Shown here in pieces: positions 1 through 7,534 of a DNA stretch of 64,000 bases (the stretch's first letter is position 1; each line of letters begins with the position of its first letter). The stretch comes from Klebsiella oxytoca. GTDB lineage: Bacteria > Pseudomonadota > Gammaproteobacteria > Enterobacterales > Enterobacteriaceae. Below the pieces are notes generated by a model. It made no database searches. It saw only the letters and a list, made by a program, of their open reading frames with translations, and had not been told where the DNA came from. The position numbers and the translations under genes were made by a program. The stretch spans positions 4,216,001 through 4,280,000 of the forward strand of contig NZ_CP046115.1 of the NCBI RefSeq assembly GCF_009707385.1, given 5' to 3'.

Positions 1-282
1 GTGCGTGAACTGGAAAACGTCATTGAACGGGCGGTGCTGCTGACCCGCGGCAGCGTGCTGCAGCTCTCCCTGCCGGAAATGAGTATCCAGCAGGAGCCAC
101 AGGCGGCGGAAGTGCTGCCGGAAGAGGGCGAAGACGAGTATCAGCTCATTGTCCGGGTACTGAAAGAGAGTAACGGCGTAGTCGCCGGACCAAAGGGCGC
201 GGCCCAGCGCCTGGGATTAAAGCGCACAACGCTGCTGTCGCGAATGAAACGGCTCGGTATTAATAAAGACCAGCTGGTGTAG
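1..282 (+). CDS. fhlA: Formate hydrogenlyase transcriptional activator, C-terminal end (partial)
   Basis: This is the last 93 codons of a gene that enters from the left edge. FhlA is the formate-sensing sigma-54 enhancer-binding protein that activates the formate hydrogenlyase genes. The start of the fragment (RELENVIERAVLL) is the end of the AAA+ domain. The final 45 residues contain the Fis-type helix-turn-helix (GPKGAAQRLGLKRTTLLSRMKRLGI), which closely matches enteric FhlA as I remember it. The first codon shown is GTG but is internal. In E. coli fhlA lies next to ygbA and mutS; here about 40 kb of other DNA separates fhlA from mutS. Confidence 0.93.
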   Translation: MRELENVIERAVLLTRGSVLQLSLPEMSIQQEPQAAEVLPEEGEDEYQLIVRVLKESNGVVAGPKGAAQRLGLKRTTLLSRMKRLGINKDQLV

Positions 283-382
283 CCCCACCGTTTCCGCCAG
301 CAGGTTAGCCTCGCTGGCGAAAGCGCAAAAGTAGCGCCAATCATTCCCCGGCTCGCGCGGCTACCATAGGGTGGTGAATCCC

Positions 383-533
383 TAGCCCCGGTAAGGCGTC
401 AGCCGCCGCCGGGGAGATAACTAAAGTCACGTGGAATGGGGCTTCCCGGAGGCGATGCAGCGCATCTGTCCGGGCTACAAGTGCGTGCGGTTTGGTAGCC
501 CGGAAAGGCGCGTCAAGCGCCGCCTCCGGGGGA
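383..533. repeat. REP-like palindromic units downstream of fhlA
   Basis: Three imperfect palindromes lie between fhlA and the convergent GH1 gene. One is at 383-415 (TAGCCCCGG...CCGGGG), one at about 448-481 and one at about 495-533 (TAGCCCGGAAAGGCG...). They share the TAGCCCGG / CCGGGCTA ends of enterobacterial REP/BIME elements and resemble the repeats at 9229-9662 and 15209-15280. Their position between convergent genes is typical for REP. The rest of 283-543 holds no gene that I can support. Confidence 0.65.
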
Positions 534-543
534 TTTTGCAGAG

Positions 544-1944
544 CTATTTATCAGAACTGAAGCCGTTGCTGGTCGCCAGCCCGGCAAACCACAGCGCGTT
601 GCGTTTTATCTGCCGCTCGCCGGTTTGCAGGTCGAGCCGCCAGAAGCCGTAGCGGCGCTTGAACGAATTAATCCACGACCAATTATCGATAAAAGTCCAC
701 TGATGCACGCCAAAGCAGTTGGCGCCGTCGGCAATGGCGCGATGCAGCTGCACCAGGTGCTCTTCCATCAGGCCAATGCGGAACGAATCATCAATGACCC
801 CGTCCTCGCCCGGCTCACCTTCCGACTCAATATCCATCGCGATACCGATTTCCGCGAGGAACCACTTTATATTGCCGTAGTTATCGCGAATGTTGGCGGC
901 AATGTCATAAATCGCCTGCGGCAGAATTTCATTATTATCGCGATAAGGATTAAAGCGCCCTTCTGGATTCACGTAGTTTTCGAAATAAAACTCCGGCGTG
1001 AAATAGTCCAGCGTATAGTCGCTTTCGCGCGCCTTCACCCGCCGCGGAACGTAATAGTTAACGCCGAGAAAATCGACGCGCGATCCGGTGATCAGCTCCA
1101 CGTCGGCTTTTGTCACCTCCGGCAGGCAATCGTGCGCGGCCAGAATTTCGCACAGCTCTTTTGGAAACTGATGCTTCACCAACGGATCGAGGAAACTGCG
1201 GTTGAAAAACAGATCCGCATACCACGCCGCTTTTTTATCCTCCGCGCTGTCGTTGCGGGTATATGAGGGCGTCAGGTTCAGCACCACGCCAATCTCGCTT
1301 TCCAGCGCCAGCGCGCGAAACTCGCGCACCGCCTTGGCGTGGGCCAGCATAATGTTGAACGCCACCTGCGCCGCCAGCCTGCCGTCTTTCTTGCAGGGGT
1401 AGTGGAAGTCGTACAGATAGCCGCCTTCAACCGGCACAATCGGCTCGTTGAAGGTGATCCAGTATTTCACTTTGTGACCAAACAGCTCGAAGGCGGTGCG
1501 GGCAAAACGCGCGAAGAGATCCGTCACGTGCGCCGACTCAAAGCCGCCGTACTGCTTTTGCAGCGCTTCCGGCATGTCAAAGTGATAGAGGTTGATCATC
1601 GGCTCAATGCCGTTTTCAATCATCTCATCCAGGTAGGCATGATAAAAACGCACCGCGTCCGCATTGGGCGCGCCGGTTTCGAAGTCGTCAATCAGCCGCG
1701 ACCACTGGATCGAGGTGCGAAAAGAGTTGAACCCGGTCCGCTTCATTAACGCCACGTCCTGCGGATATTGATGGTAAGTGTCGCAGACGGTTTGCGGCCC
1801 AATCTGCTGATAAAAACGTTCCGGCTGTTCGGCAAACCAGCTGTCCCAAATAGAACGGTGCGGCTTATTGCTTATGCCCTCCGTTTGCGGACCTGATGCC
1901 GCCGCGCCCCAAAAAAAGCCTTCCGGAAACTGATACCGGGTCAT
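544..1944 (-). CDS. Glycoside hydrolase family 1, probable 6-phospho-beta-glycosidase
   Basis: A 466-residue cytoplasmic GH1 enzyme without a signal peptide. It should split the phosphorylated disaccharide delivered by the PTS into a hexose and a hexose 6-phosphate. Visible GH1 features are the N-terminal FPEGFFWGAA, the acid/base motif TFNEP (Glu167) and the NWSWINSFKRRYGF segment near residues 421-434, where phospho-glycosidases bind the phosphate. The nucleophile is probably Glu365, but in the context LAEIG instead of the usual (I/V)TENG. It is the last gene of the leftward porin-GH5-GH1 unit, about 55 bp after the GH5 gene. Specificity for mannose or glucose at the subsites cannot be read from the sequence. 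Confidence 0.8.
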   Translation of the reverse strand: MTRYQFPEGFFWGAAASGPQTEGISNKPHRSIWDSWFAEQPERFYQQIGPQTVCDTYHQYPQDVALMKRTGFNSFRTSIQWSRLIDDFETGAPNADAVRFYHAYLDEMIENGIEPMINLYHFDMPEALQKQYGGFESAHVTDLFARFARTAFELFGHKVKYWITFNEPIVPVEGGYLYDFHYPCKKDGRLAAQVAFNIMLAHAKAVREFRALALESEIGVVLNLTPSYTRNDSAEDKKAAWYADLFFNRSFLDPLVKHQFPKELCEILAAHDCLPEVTKADVELITGSRVDFLGVNYYVPRRVKARESDYTLDYFTPEFYFENYVNPEGRFNPYRDNNEILPQAIYDIAANIRDNYGNIKWFLAEIGIAMDIESEGEPGEDGVIDDSFRIGLMEEHLVQLHRAIADGANCFGVHQWTFIDNWSWINSFKRRYGFWRLDLQTGERQIKRNALWFAGLATSNGFSSDK

Positions 1945-1998
1945 AACGCCTCCTGTAAGTTAAAAAAGGCCGCGCCCAACGGGCGCAGCCAATAAGCA

Positions 1999-4194
1999 CT
2001 ACTCAGCAACCACTTCAATCGATTTGATAAACATATAGCCCCAGTCACCGGCGAATTTGCCAAAATCGATGCGGTTATCGCCGGCTTTCAGCTCGACCGG
2101 CACCAGCAGCTGCTGGCCCTGTTCATCGGTCTGCGGGAATTCAACCGCTATCGGCGCGCCGCCGTTGACGATAAACGAGTTTTTCTTACCGCCCCATTTG
2201 CCGCTGAACGTTACCCGCAGCTGGTACTTGCCGGCCCACGGTGCGGCAACCTGCCAGCTCACCTTATCGCCATCGTTGGCAAACGGTCCGAGAAACCCGT
2301 CGTCGTCAATCGCCAGCGCGTCTTTCTCGCTTTTCGCCGCCTCAACCTTACCCTCGCTAACGTTTAATACCCTCCCGGCAAAACGGCAGTAATCGGCGGG
2401 CGCTTTACCGACGGCCTCCGTCACCGTGACCTTAACGGTTTTGCTGCTCTTGAGCAGGCCGTCATCGACGCTGAAGGTCAGCGCATATTCACCTGGCGCG
2501 CTAAACCAGGCGCGGGTTTCGGCTTTATCCGCCGCGCAGAAATGGGCCTGTGCGCTGCCGCCGTTGCTCCAGCTAACCTTTACGTCGCGGTCCGGGAGCC
2601 CATCATCGCGCCAGCTCGCGCTCAGCTGCACGCCCTGGTCCTGGCTGGTAGTGAGCGTCTGCGCCAGCGTGATTACCGGCGCCTGATTCTCCTGGTTGTG
2701 CTTCACGCTAATCACGTTTGAAGGCGCTGAACTGCCGCTCTCGTTCTTAGCGATGACGCGGTAATAGTACGTATTCCCCAGCCGCAGACTGCGATAGTCA
2801 TCGCGGAACAGATCCATCGTCTGCGGGTTCCACTCGTTAACGCCGTCGGAAATATCGCGCCCTACCACCTTCCACGGCCCGGTTGCCGAATCTGAGCGCT
2901 CAACATCATAGGCGCGCCCCACCGCGGCCCCCAGCCAGTTGATAGCAAACGGTGAATCCGTCGCCCGCAGCTTCGGCGCATCCGGCTTCGGCAGCGGCGG
3001 TGCTTTCTCCTGCCCGTTCATCTGCGCCGCGGCGGTCCTGACCAGATCGACCACTTCCATCTCCTGATTGGCCTTGCCTTCTACCGGAAAGCCCGGCAGG
3101 TGATAGCTATAGTGGCCGGTAGACTCTTTATGCCAGTAGAAACCACCGTCGTGGCGATGACCGCGGAAGCCCCAAATCAAGCCGCCCGCCGCCTGCGCGC
3201 CGTTGACTTCGCTATGGACGATCGACTGCATAATGGCGTTGAGCTGCTGCGCGTCCAGCAGGCCGAATTCGCCCACCATATAAACTTTCTTACCCGCGGC
3301 CGCCGTCAAATCTTTCTTCACCTGATCGGGATGGTTGTTATCGGCATTGGTGTAATAGTGGTTGCTGACGATATCGACATTCGGGTCATCAAGGGCGAAC
3401 TCGTTAATTTTCTTGTAAGTGCCATCAATCACCAGCTGATGCGGCGCCCACTTTTTGATCCACGCGGCGGTCTGCCGGAGGAAATCCGCGTTAGTGTCTT
3501 CCAGCTCGTTGCCGGTCTCCCAGGCCATAATCGCTTTTTCGTCATAGTAAGGGCGGCCGGTCACGCTGTTAGTTCGAGTGATGACCTGACGAATCACGTC
3601 CAGATAGGCCTTAAACGTTTTGCTGTCGGTGCGATAAAAATCCTCCGGCTTTTCGTGGTAGAACGCCGCCAGCTGTTCGCGACCGCCCCACCACCACCAG
3701 TGATCGATAAACGGCAGAATCAGGCGCAGCCCCTGCTTATCCGCCTCGGCGATCATATTGTCGTAAATCTGCATCGCCTTTTCGTTCAGGCGCGGCATGC
3801 CGTCGGCGGTTTGCGGAGCCAGAATATGGGTTTCGCGACCGCAGGCCTCGTCAAATTCCTGCTGCACCGAAAGTACGTATACCCGCTGCGCTTTGGCGCC
3901 GGTTTGCACCTGCGCCTTAATCCAGTTTTCCTGCTCGTCCGCCGTCGGCCAGCGGAAGTACTGCCCCCAGCCGCGCGAGTCGGCCTTGCAGGTCCCGCGA
4001 GCATCGTCCTCAATGCGGTGCAGCTCCGGCGCGTGGATCCCCGCGAAGCGGAAAACCTTATCGCCATCTTTTAACGTCGCGCCGTCACGGGTAATAAAGT
4101 GTTCAAAATGCGACTGCTCTGCGGCCATCGCTCCGGCGCTTCCCAGCGCCGAAAGCAGCGCCACAAGCATCAGTTTTTTCACCGGCTTAATCAT
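1999..4194 (-). CDS. Secreted GH5-type endo-beta-glycanase (probable mannanase) with C-terminal FN3, Ig-like and carbohydrate-binding regions
   Basis: 731 residues with a clear signal peptide (MIKPVKKLMLVALL...AMAA). The catalytic domain spans about residues 27-395. It shows the clan GH-A pair GNE (Glu230, acid/base) and VGEFG (Glu309, nucleophile) and an aromatic HWWWWGGRE loop, which fits a beta-mannanase or glucanase of family GH5. Then come an FN3-like domain (about 405-499), an Ig/cadherin-like domain (about 503-595) and a C-terminal beta-sandwich (about 600-731) that resembles a CBM35-type module. It lies 12 bp after the porin gene. I infer that it cuts an external beta-mannan or glucomannan into short oligosaccharides for the porin and PTS. 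The exact substrate is uncertain. Confidence 0.75.
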   Translation of the reverse strand: MIKPVKKLMLVALLSALGSAGAMAAEQSHFEHFITRDGATLKDGDKVFRFAGIHAPELHRIEDDARGTCKADSRGWGQYFRWPTADEQENWIKAQVQTGAKAQRVYVLSVQQEFDEACGRETHILAPQTADGMPRLNEKAMQIYDNMIAEADKQGLRLILPFIDHWWWWGGREQLAAFYHEKPEDFYRTDSKTFKAYLDVIRQVITRTNSVTGRPYYDEKAIMAWETGNELEDTNADFLRQTAAWIKKWAPHQLVIDGTYKKINEFALDDPNVDIVSNHYYTNADNNHPDQVKKDLTAAAGKKVYMVGEFGLLDAQQLNAIMQSIVHSEVNGAQAAGGLIWGFRGHRHDGGFYWHKESTGHYSYHLPGFPVEGKANQEMEVVDLVRTAAAQMNGQEKAPPLPKPDAPKLRATDSPFAINWLGAAVGRAYDVERSDSATGPWKVVGRDISDGVNEWNPQTMDLFRDDYRSLRLGNTYYYRVIAKNESGSSAPSNVISVKHNQENQAPVITLAQTLTTSQDQGVQLSASWRDDGLPDRDVKVSWSNGGSAQAHFCAADKAETRAWFSAPGEYALTFSVDDGLLKSSKTVKVTVTEAVGKAPADYCRFAGRVLNVSEGKVEAAKSEKDALAIDDDGFLGPFANDGDKVSWQVAAPWAGKYQLRVTFSGKWGGKKNSFIVNGGAPIAVEFPQTDEQGQQLLVPVELKAGDNRIDFGKFAGDWGYMFIKSIEVVAE

Positions 4195-4206
4195 CGTTAT
4201 CTCTCC

Positions 4207-5544
4207 TTAGAACCAGACTTCGGCCTGCACGCCAAAGTTCAGCGTGTCGGTATCGCCGCTGCGCGAATAACCGCCAGCGGAAATCGTATTGGTGCTCCAG
4301 TTGTAGTTGCCGTCCAGCGCGTCGGATACCCCTTTATCCCACTTCGCGTAAGTCACGAAGAAGCGCAGCTGCGGGCGAGTCCAGAAGCCGGAGTCAAAGG
4401 TCAGGGTCGGCGCGACGGTCACTTTGGTCAACCCGCCTTTGCCTTTACCGTCCACGCCTTTGTAGTTTTTATCGTCGAGATATTCGTAGCCCAGCTCGTA
4501 CTGCATGGCGAAGTTTTTGGTGATCTGCTGGTACGGGCGGATCCCGGCCACCCAGCTGGTACGCCCCCAGCCGTTGGCGTCTTCCGTCCACCAGCGGTAA
4601 TTTTTGTCTTTCTGATAGTAGGCAAACGTGGAGATTTCCCAGTCGCCCAGCGAGGCCATATTGTCCAGCACCACGCGCCAGGACTGCGTATCGTCGAGGT
4701 TAGCCCAACCCCAGCCGTTTTTGCCCAGCGAATCTCCCGCCGCCAGGCCGCGTCCGTACTGGAAAACCACGCGGGAATAGCCGCCGGTCAGGCCGTAAAA
4801 ACCGTCAAAGTTATAAACGCCGGTCACGCCGTAGCCTTTTTCCGCCGAGGTCGGATGATTCTCGTTGCGGTTCATATGGTGACCAATCAGTTCAAGATCG
4901 AAGCCGGTCCCGCCGATCTTTTTCAGCCACAGGTTGAGCGAGTAGTCATCCGGATAGCCCTGATCGCCTTTGTCGACCGGGTAGGCTTTGGTTTCGTCCG
5001 TCGGCGAGAAGGCGTAAACCCCGGCATCAAAGCGCGCAAAGCCGAGATCCATGTTGTCAAAGCCGCCGCCGGTACCGTTGTACTGAATGTACTCCCAGTC
5101 GAACTGGTGGCTGGAGGTGTTGGAGCTGCTGTAGCGCTTACCGGCCCAGAAGGTCATTTCCGGCGCGAAGTCGAGGTTTGATAGTTCGGCGAAACCTTCG
5201 CGGAACTGCACATCGTGTCCGTCATCATCCTGACAGTTCCAGTCGGAGGTACATTTCGACTGGTGGGTGATGTTGGCCTGGACTTTTGCCACCACGCCGC
5301 TGTCCGACGTGAGGGTCACCGTTGGGATCAGTTCAATTTTGGTATCTTCTTCGTTGCCCAGACGCCATTTTCCGTCGGGCATCAGGCCTACGGAGTCGGC
5401 GCGGTTGCCGTCGGAATTGGCGAGGATCCCGGAACGGATATAGCCATGCAGCATAAAATCGTACTTCGGATCGGCGCTGGCGCAGTCGCTCATCACCACA
5501 AGGGCCAGTAAAGACAGAGGTATTGAATGATTTAGCCTGATCAT
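4207..5544 (-). CDS. LamB-type carbohydrate-selective outer-membrane porin
   Basis: 445 residues with a signal peptide (MIRLNHSIPLSLLALVVMS...ASA), then YDFMLHGYIRSGI, which is the N-terminal strand of maltoporin-family channels. Many alternating aromatic beta-strands follow and the protein ends in VWF, the terminal aromatic expected for outer-membrane barrels. I chose the ATG at 5544 because AAGGA lies 7 bases upstream; an in-frame GTG at 5574 has no such support. The gene is first in a porin-GH5-GH1 unit with its own operator (5631-5644) and CRP-like site (5692-5707). It probably admits the oligosaccharides released by the GH5 enzyme. The cysteines in KCTSDWNC may form a loop disulfide. Confidence 0.85.
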   Translation of the reverse strand: MIRLNHSIPLSLLALVVMSDCASADPKYDFMLHGYIRSGILANSDGNRADSVGLMPDGKWRLGNEEDTKIELIPTVTLTSDSGVVAKVQANITHQSKCTSDWNCQDDDGHDVQFREGFAELSNLDFAPEMTFWAGKRYSSSNTSSHQFDWEYIQYNGTGGGFDNMDLGFARFDAGVYAFSPTDETKAYPVDKGDQGYPDDYSLNLWLKKIGGTGFDLELIGHHMNRNENHPTSAEKGYGVTGVYNFDGFYGLTGGYSRVVFQYGRGLAAGDSLGKNGWGWANLDDTQSWRVVLDNMASLGDWEISTFAYYQKDKNYRWWTEDANGWGRTSWVAGIRPYQQITKNFAMQYELGYEYLDDKNYKGVDGKGKGGLTKVTVAPTLTFDSGFWTRPQLRFFVTYAKWDKGVSDALDGNYNWSTNTISAGGYSRSGDTDTLNFGVQAEVWF

Positions 5545-5630
5545 TTTTTTTCCTTGGTTATTTTTTATTAACACTGCCTGAGAACGGGAGGAAATTTACG
5601 GATCTAAATTGGAAATGTACATCCACAAAT

Positions 5631-5644
5631 GGAAAGCGCTTTCC
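5631..5644. promoter_or_regulatory. LacI-family operator, GGAAAGCGCTTTCC, upstream of porin gene
   Basis: A perfect 14-bp palindrome with the central CG typical of LacI/GalR operators. It lies about 90 bp upstream of the porin start. The same 14 bp recur at 7143-7156, so both are probably bound by the LacI-type regulator encoded at 10656-11618. Confidence 0.8.
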
Positions 5645-5691
5645 GTAATTGCCGGATGAGTTCACAAATTTCAAAATAGCGGGCGAATATT

Positions 5692-5707
5692 CGTGAGGTA
5701 CGTCACA
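5692..5707. promoter_or_regulatory. Candidate CRP site upstream of porin operon
   Basis: CGTGA-N6-TCACA matches the CRP consensus TGTGA-N6-TCACA at 9 of 10 positions. It is about 48 bp upstream of the operator at 5631 on the side expected for activation of the leftward porin operon. Confidence 0.6.
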
Positions 5708-5721
5708 TAATTCAGCGGAAA

Positions 5722-5746
5722 TAAAAAAGCCCGCGCGCGGCGGGCT
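5722..5746 (-). terminator. Rho-independent terminator after the leftward IIC gene
   Basis: Seven base pairs AGCCCGC/GCGGGCT (5728-5734 with 5740-5746) are followed, in the leftward transcript, by six U residues (5723-5728 region). It lies just past the stop of the IIC gene at 5765, so it separates this transcript from the porin operon. Confidence 0.75.
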
Positions 5747-5764
5747 GATACAGGGGGAGAAAAC

Positions 5765-7036
5765 TTAGCGTTCTGCGTCGGCGAGCTGGCGTTCGTAGAC
5801 TTTAAAGAACGGTCGATAGAGCATCCATGCGTTAAAGATGGCGAACAGGCACATGCATAAATTCTTCCAGCTGCCGTTGGCTGACCATGCCGCGCCGAGC
5901 GGCGCCGGCATCGACCACGGCAGCATCGCCACCGCCCGATCGAGAATCCCCAGCTGGGTTAAATACCATGCGATACAGGCATTTATCAGCGGTACAAAAA
6001 TAAACGGCAGCAGAAAAACCGGGTTCATGATAATCGGAAAACCAAACAATATCGGCTCATTGATATTAAAAAGCGAAGGTAGCAGACCAATTTTGCCCAC
6101 ACTTTTTAGCTGCCGCGAACGGCTGCGCATCGCCATAAAAACCAGCGGCAGAGTGGAGCCGATACCGCCGATCAGCAGATAAAAATCCCAGAATCCCTGC
6201 AGGTAAATATGCGGCAGCATAGCGGAACCGGCGGCCAGCGCCTGCTGGTTTTCAAACAGATAGGTCATCCAGAACGGGTTCATAATCCCGGTAATGATCA
6301 GCGCGCCGTGAATACCGACAAACCAGAGTAAGTTGCAGATAAACAATGAGATTAGTACTGCGGTTAACGTATCGGAAGCCACTACCAGCGGCCGCACCGC
6401 TTCGCTTATCAGCTCTGGTAAAATTCGCCCGGTGCTTTGCAACAGCAGCGCGTTAATGACGCTGATGGAGAGCATCACCACCAGCAGCGGGATCAGCAGC
6501 TGAAAGCCGTTGCGGGTCATCACCGGCACCTCTTCCGGCAAGCGGATGCACCAGCCTTTTTTGTAGAAAAAGCGCACGATTTCAATGGAGTAAGCACTTG
6601 AAATCAGAGCGGTAAAAATCCCCATCCCGCCAAGATAAAGATTGGCCGCGCCGTTGCCGCGAAAGCCGATAAACAGCAAAAACCCCAGGCAGCCGGTTAA
6701 CCCGCAGAGCCGCTCCGGTAGCCGGTACTGCTTGGCAAGACTGGCGCTGGCGCCAAAGGCGACAATCAGCGCCACCAGTCCGATAGTGAGCTCAAAGGTC
6801 GGCAGCAGTATCGGCCGCAGCTGGAGATAGAACTGCCCGAAAGCCGATGTACCGTCGATGGAAACGGGTGGAAACAAAATCGGCACCAGCAAACTTCCGA
6901 CAATCACAAACGGCATCGCCAGCGCAAAGCTGTCGCGCATCGCCGTAATGTGGTTATTGCGCGTCAGAACGTTGGCCAGCGGCGCCAGCCGCTGCTCGAT
7001 AATGTCGACGACAACATTCATCAACTGAATGTTCAT
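5765..7036 (-). CDS. PTS lactose/cellobiose-family transporter subunit IIC (divergent copy)
   Basis: A 423-residue integral membrane IIC protein of the lactose/N,N'-diacetylchitobiose/cellobiose family. It carries the family blocks WFVGIHGALIITGIMNPFW and FNINEPILFGFPIIMNP with about ten membrane segments. I start it at ATG 7036, preceded by AAAGGCAGGG; an upstream in-frame extension to 7138 would cross the CRP-like site. It is transcribed alone, divergently from the IIB-IIC-IIA operon. It has no IIA or IIB partner of its own, so it probably shares those at 7211 and 8881. Its sequence differs clearly from the other IIC, which suggests a second sugar specificity. Confidence 0.85.
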   Translation of the reverse strand: MNIQLMNVVVDIIEQRLAPLANVLTRNNHITAMRDSFALAMPFVIVGSLLVPILFPPVSIDGTSAFGQFYLQLRPILLPTFELTIGLVALIVAFGASASLAKQYRLPERLCGLTGCLGFLLFIGFRGNGAANLYLGGMGIFTALISSAYSIEIVRFFYKKGWCIRLPEEVPVMTRNGFQLLIPLLVVMLSISVINALLLQSTGRILPELISEAVRPLVVASDTLTAVLISLFICNLLWFVGIHGALIITGIMNPFWMTYLFENQQALAAGSAMLPHIYLQGFWDFYLLIGGIGSTLPLVFMAMRSRSRQLKSVGKIGLLPSLFNINEPILFGFPIIMNPVFLLPFIFVPLINACIAWYLTQLGILDRAVAMLPWSMPAPLGAAWSANGSWKNLCMCLFAIFNAWMLYRPFFKVYERQLADAER

Positions 7037-7108
7037 AGCCCTGCCTTTTAGAATAGTGATGTCGCCAGGATGATCGCGCACTACTGAGTAAAGTAAAAGC
7101 CCGCCATA

Positions 7109-7124
7109 GGTGATCGTGGTCACA
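7109..7124. promoter_or_regulatory. Candidate CRP site between the divergent PTS genes
   Basis: GGTGA-N6-TCACA matches the CRP consensus at 9 of 10 positions. It is 19 bp from the operator at 7143-7156 and placed between the two divergent PTS genes, so it could serve either direction. Confidence 0.55.
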
Positions 7125-7142
7125 ATAAATAAATCCACAAAC

Positions 7143-7156
7143 GGAAAGCGCTTTCC
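7143..7156. promoter_or_regulatory. LacI-family operator in the divergent PTS promoter region
   Basis: The core GGAAAGCGCTTTCC is identical to the site at 5631-5644. Here the symmetry extends to a perfect 22-bp palindrome (7139-7160). Confidence 0.85.
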
Positions 7157-7181
7157 GTTTTAAATCCATTATGGCTATAGT
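7152..7181 (+). promoter_or_regulatory. Candidate sigma-70 promoter of the IIB-IIC-IIA operon
   Basis: TTTCCG (7152-7157) and TATAGT (7176-7181) are separated by 18 bp. The -35 element overlaps the right half of the operator, so repressor binding would block RNA polymerase. The first gene starts 30 bp further on. Confidence 0.5.
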
Positions 7182-7210
7182 CGGCGCATCCAACTCATCA
7201 GGAGCGATAT

Positions 7211-7525
7211 ATGAAAAAGATAATGTTGTGCTGTTCTGCGGGCATGTCCACCAGCCTGCTGGTGAAAAAAATGATCGCCGAGGCCGAGCAGCGCGGGCTG
7301 CCGGTGGAGATCAACGCCTTTGGCGTCGCGGAGTTTGACCAGCAAGTGGGTCATTACGAAGTAGTTCTGCTGGGGCCGCAGGTGAAATACATGCAGAAAG
7401 ATCTGCAGAAACAGGCCGATAAATACGGGATCCGCGTAGAACCCATCAACATGATGGATTACGGCATGCAGAAAGGCGGCGCCGTACTGGATTTCGCGCT
7501 TTCCCTTATCGATAACAAAAATTAA
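7211..7525 (+). CDS. PTS lactose/cellobiose-family subunit IIB
   Basis: A 104-residue cytoplasmic phosphocarrier. The N-terminal IMLCCSAGMSTSLLV motif is diagnostic for the IIB domain of the lactose/chitobiose family. By comparison with ChbB, Cys8 is the phosphorylated residue. The LLGPQVKYM segment also matches the family. Phosphate passes from IIA (8881-9195) to this cysteine and then to the incoming sugar on IIC. It starts the rightward operon behind a GGAGCG ribosome-binding site. It is the only IIB seen here and may serve both IIC proteins. Confidence 0.93.
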   Translation: MKKIMLCCSAGMSTSLLVKKMIAEAEQRGLPVEINAFGVAEFDQQVGHYEVVLLGPQVKYMQKDLQKQADKYGIRVEPINMMDYGMQKGGAVLDFALSLIDNKN

Positions 7526-7534
7526 GGAAAGATC

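Noticed and set aside
3100..5181. Long plus-strand frames across the GH5 and porin genes
   Set aside because: Antisense shadows of GC-rich genes; composition is Arg/Val-rich without recognisable motifs.
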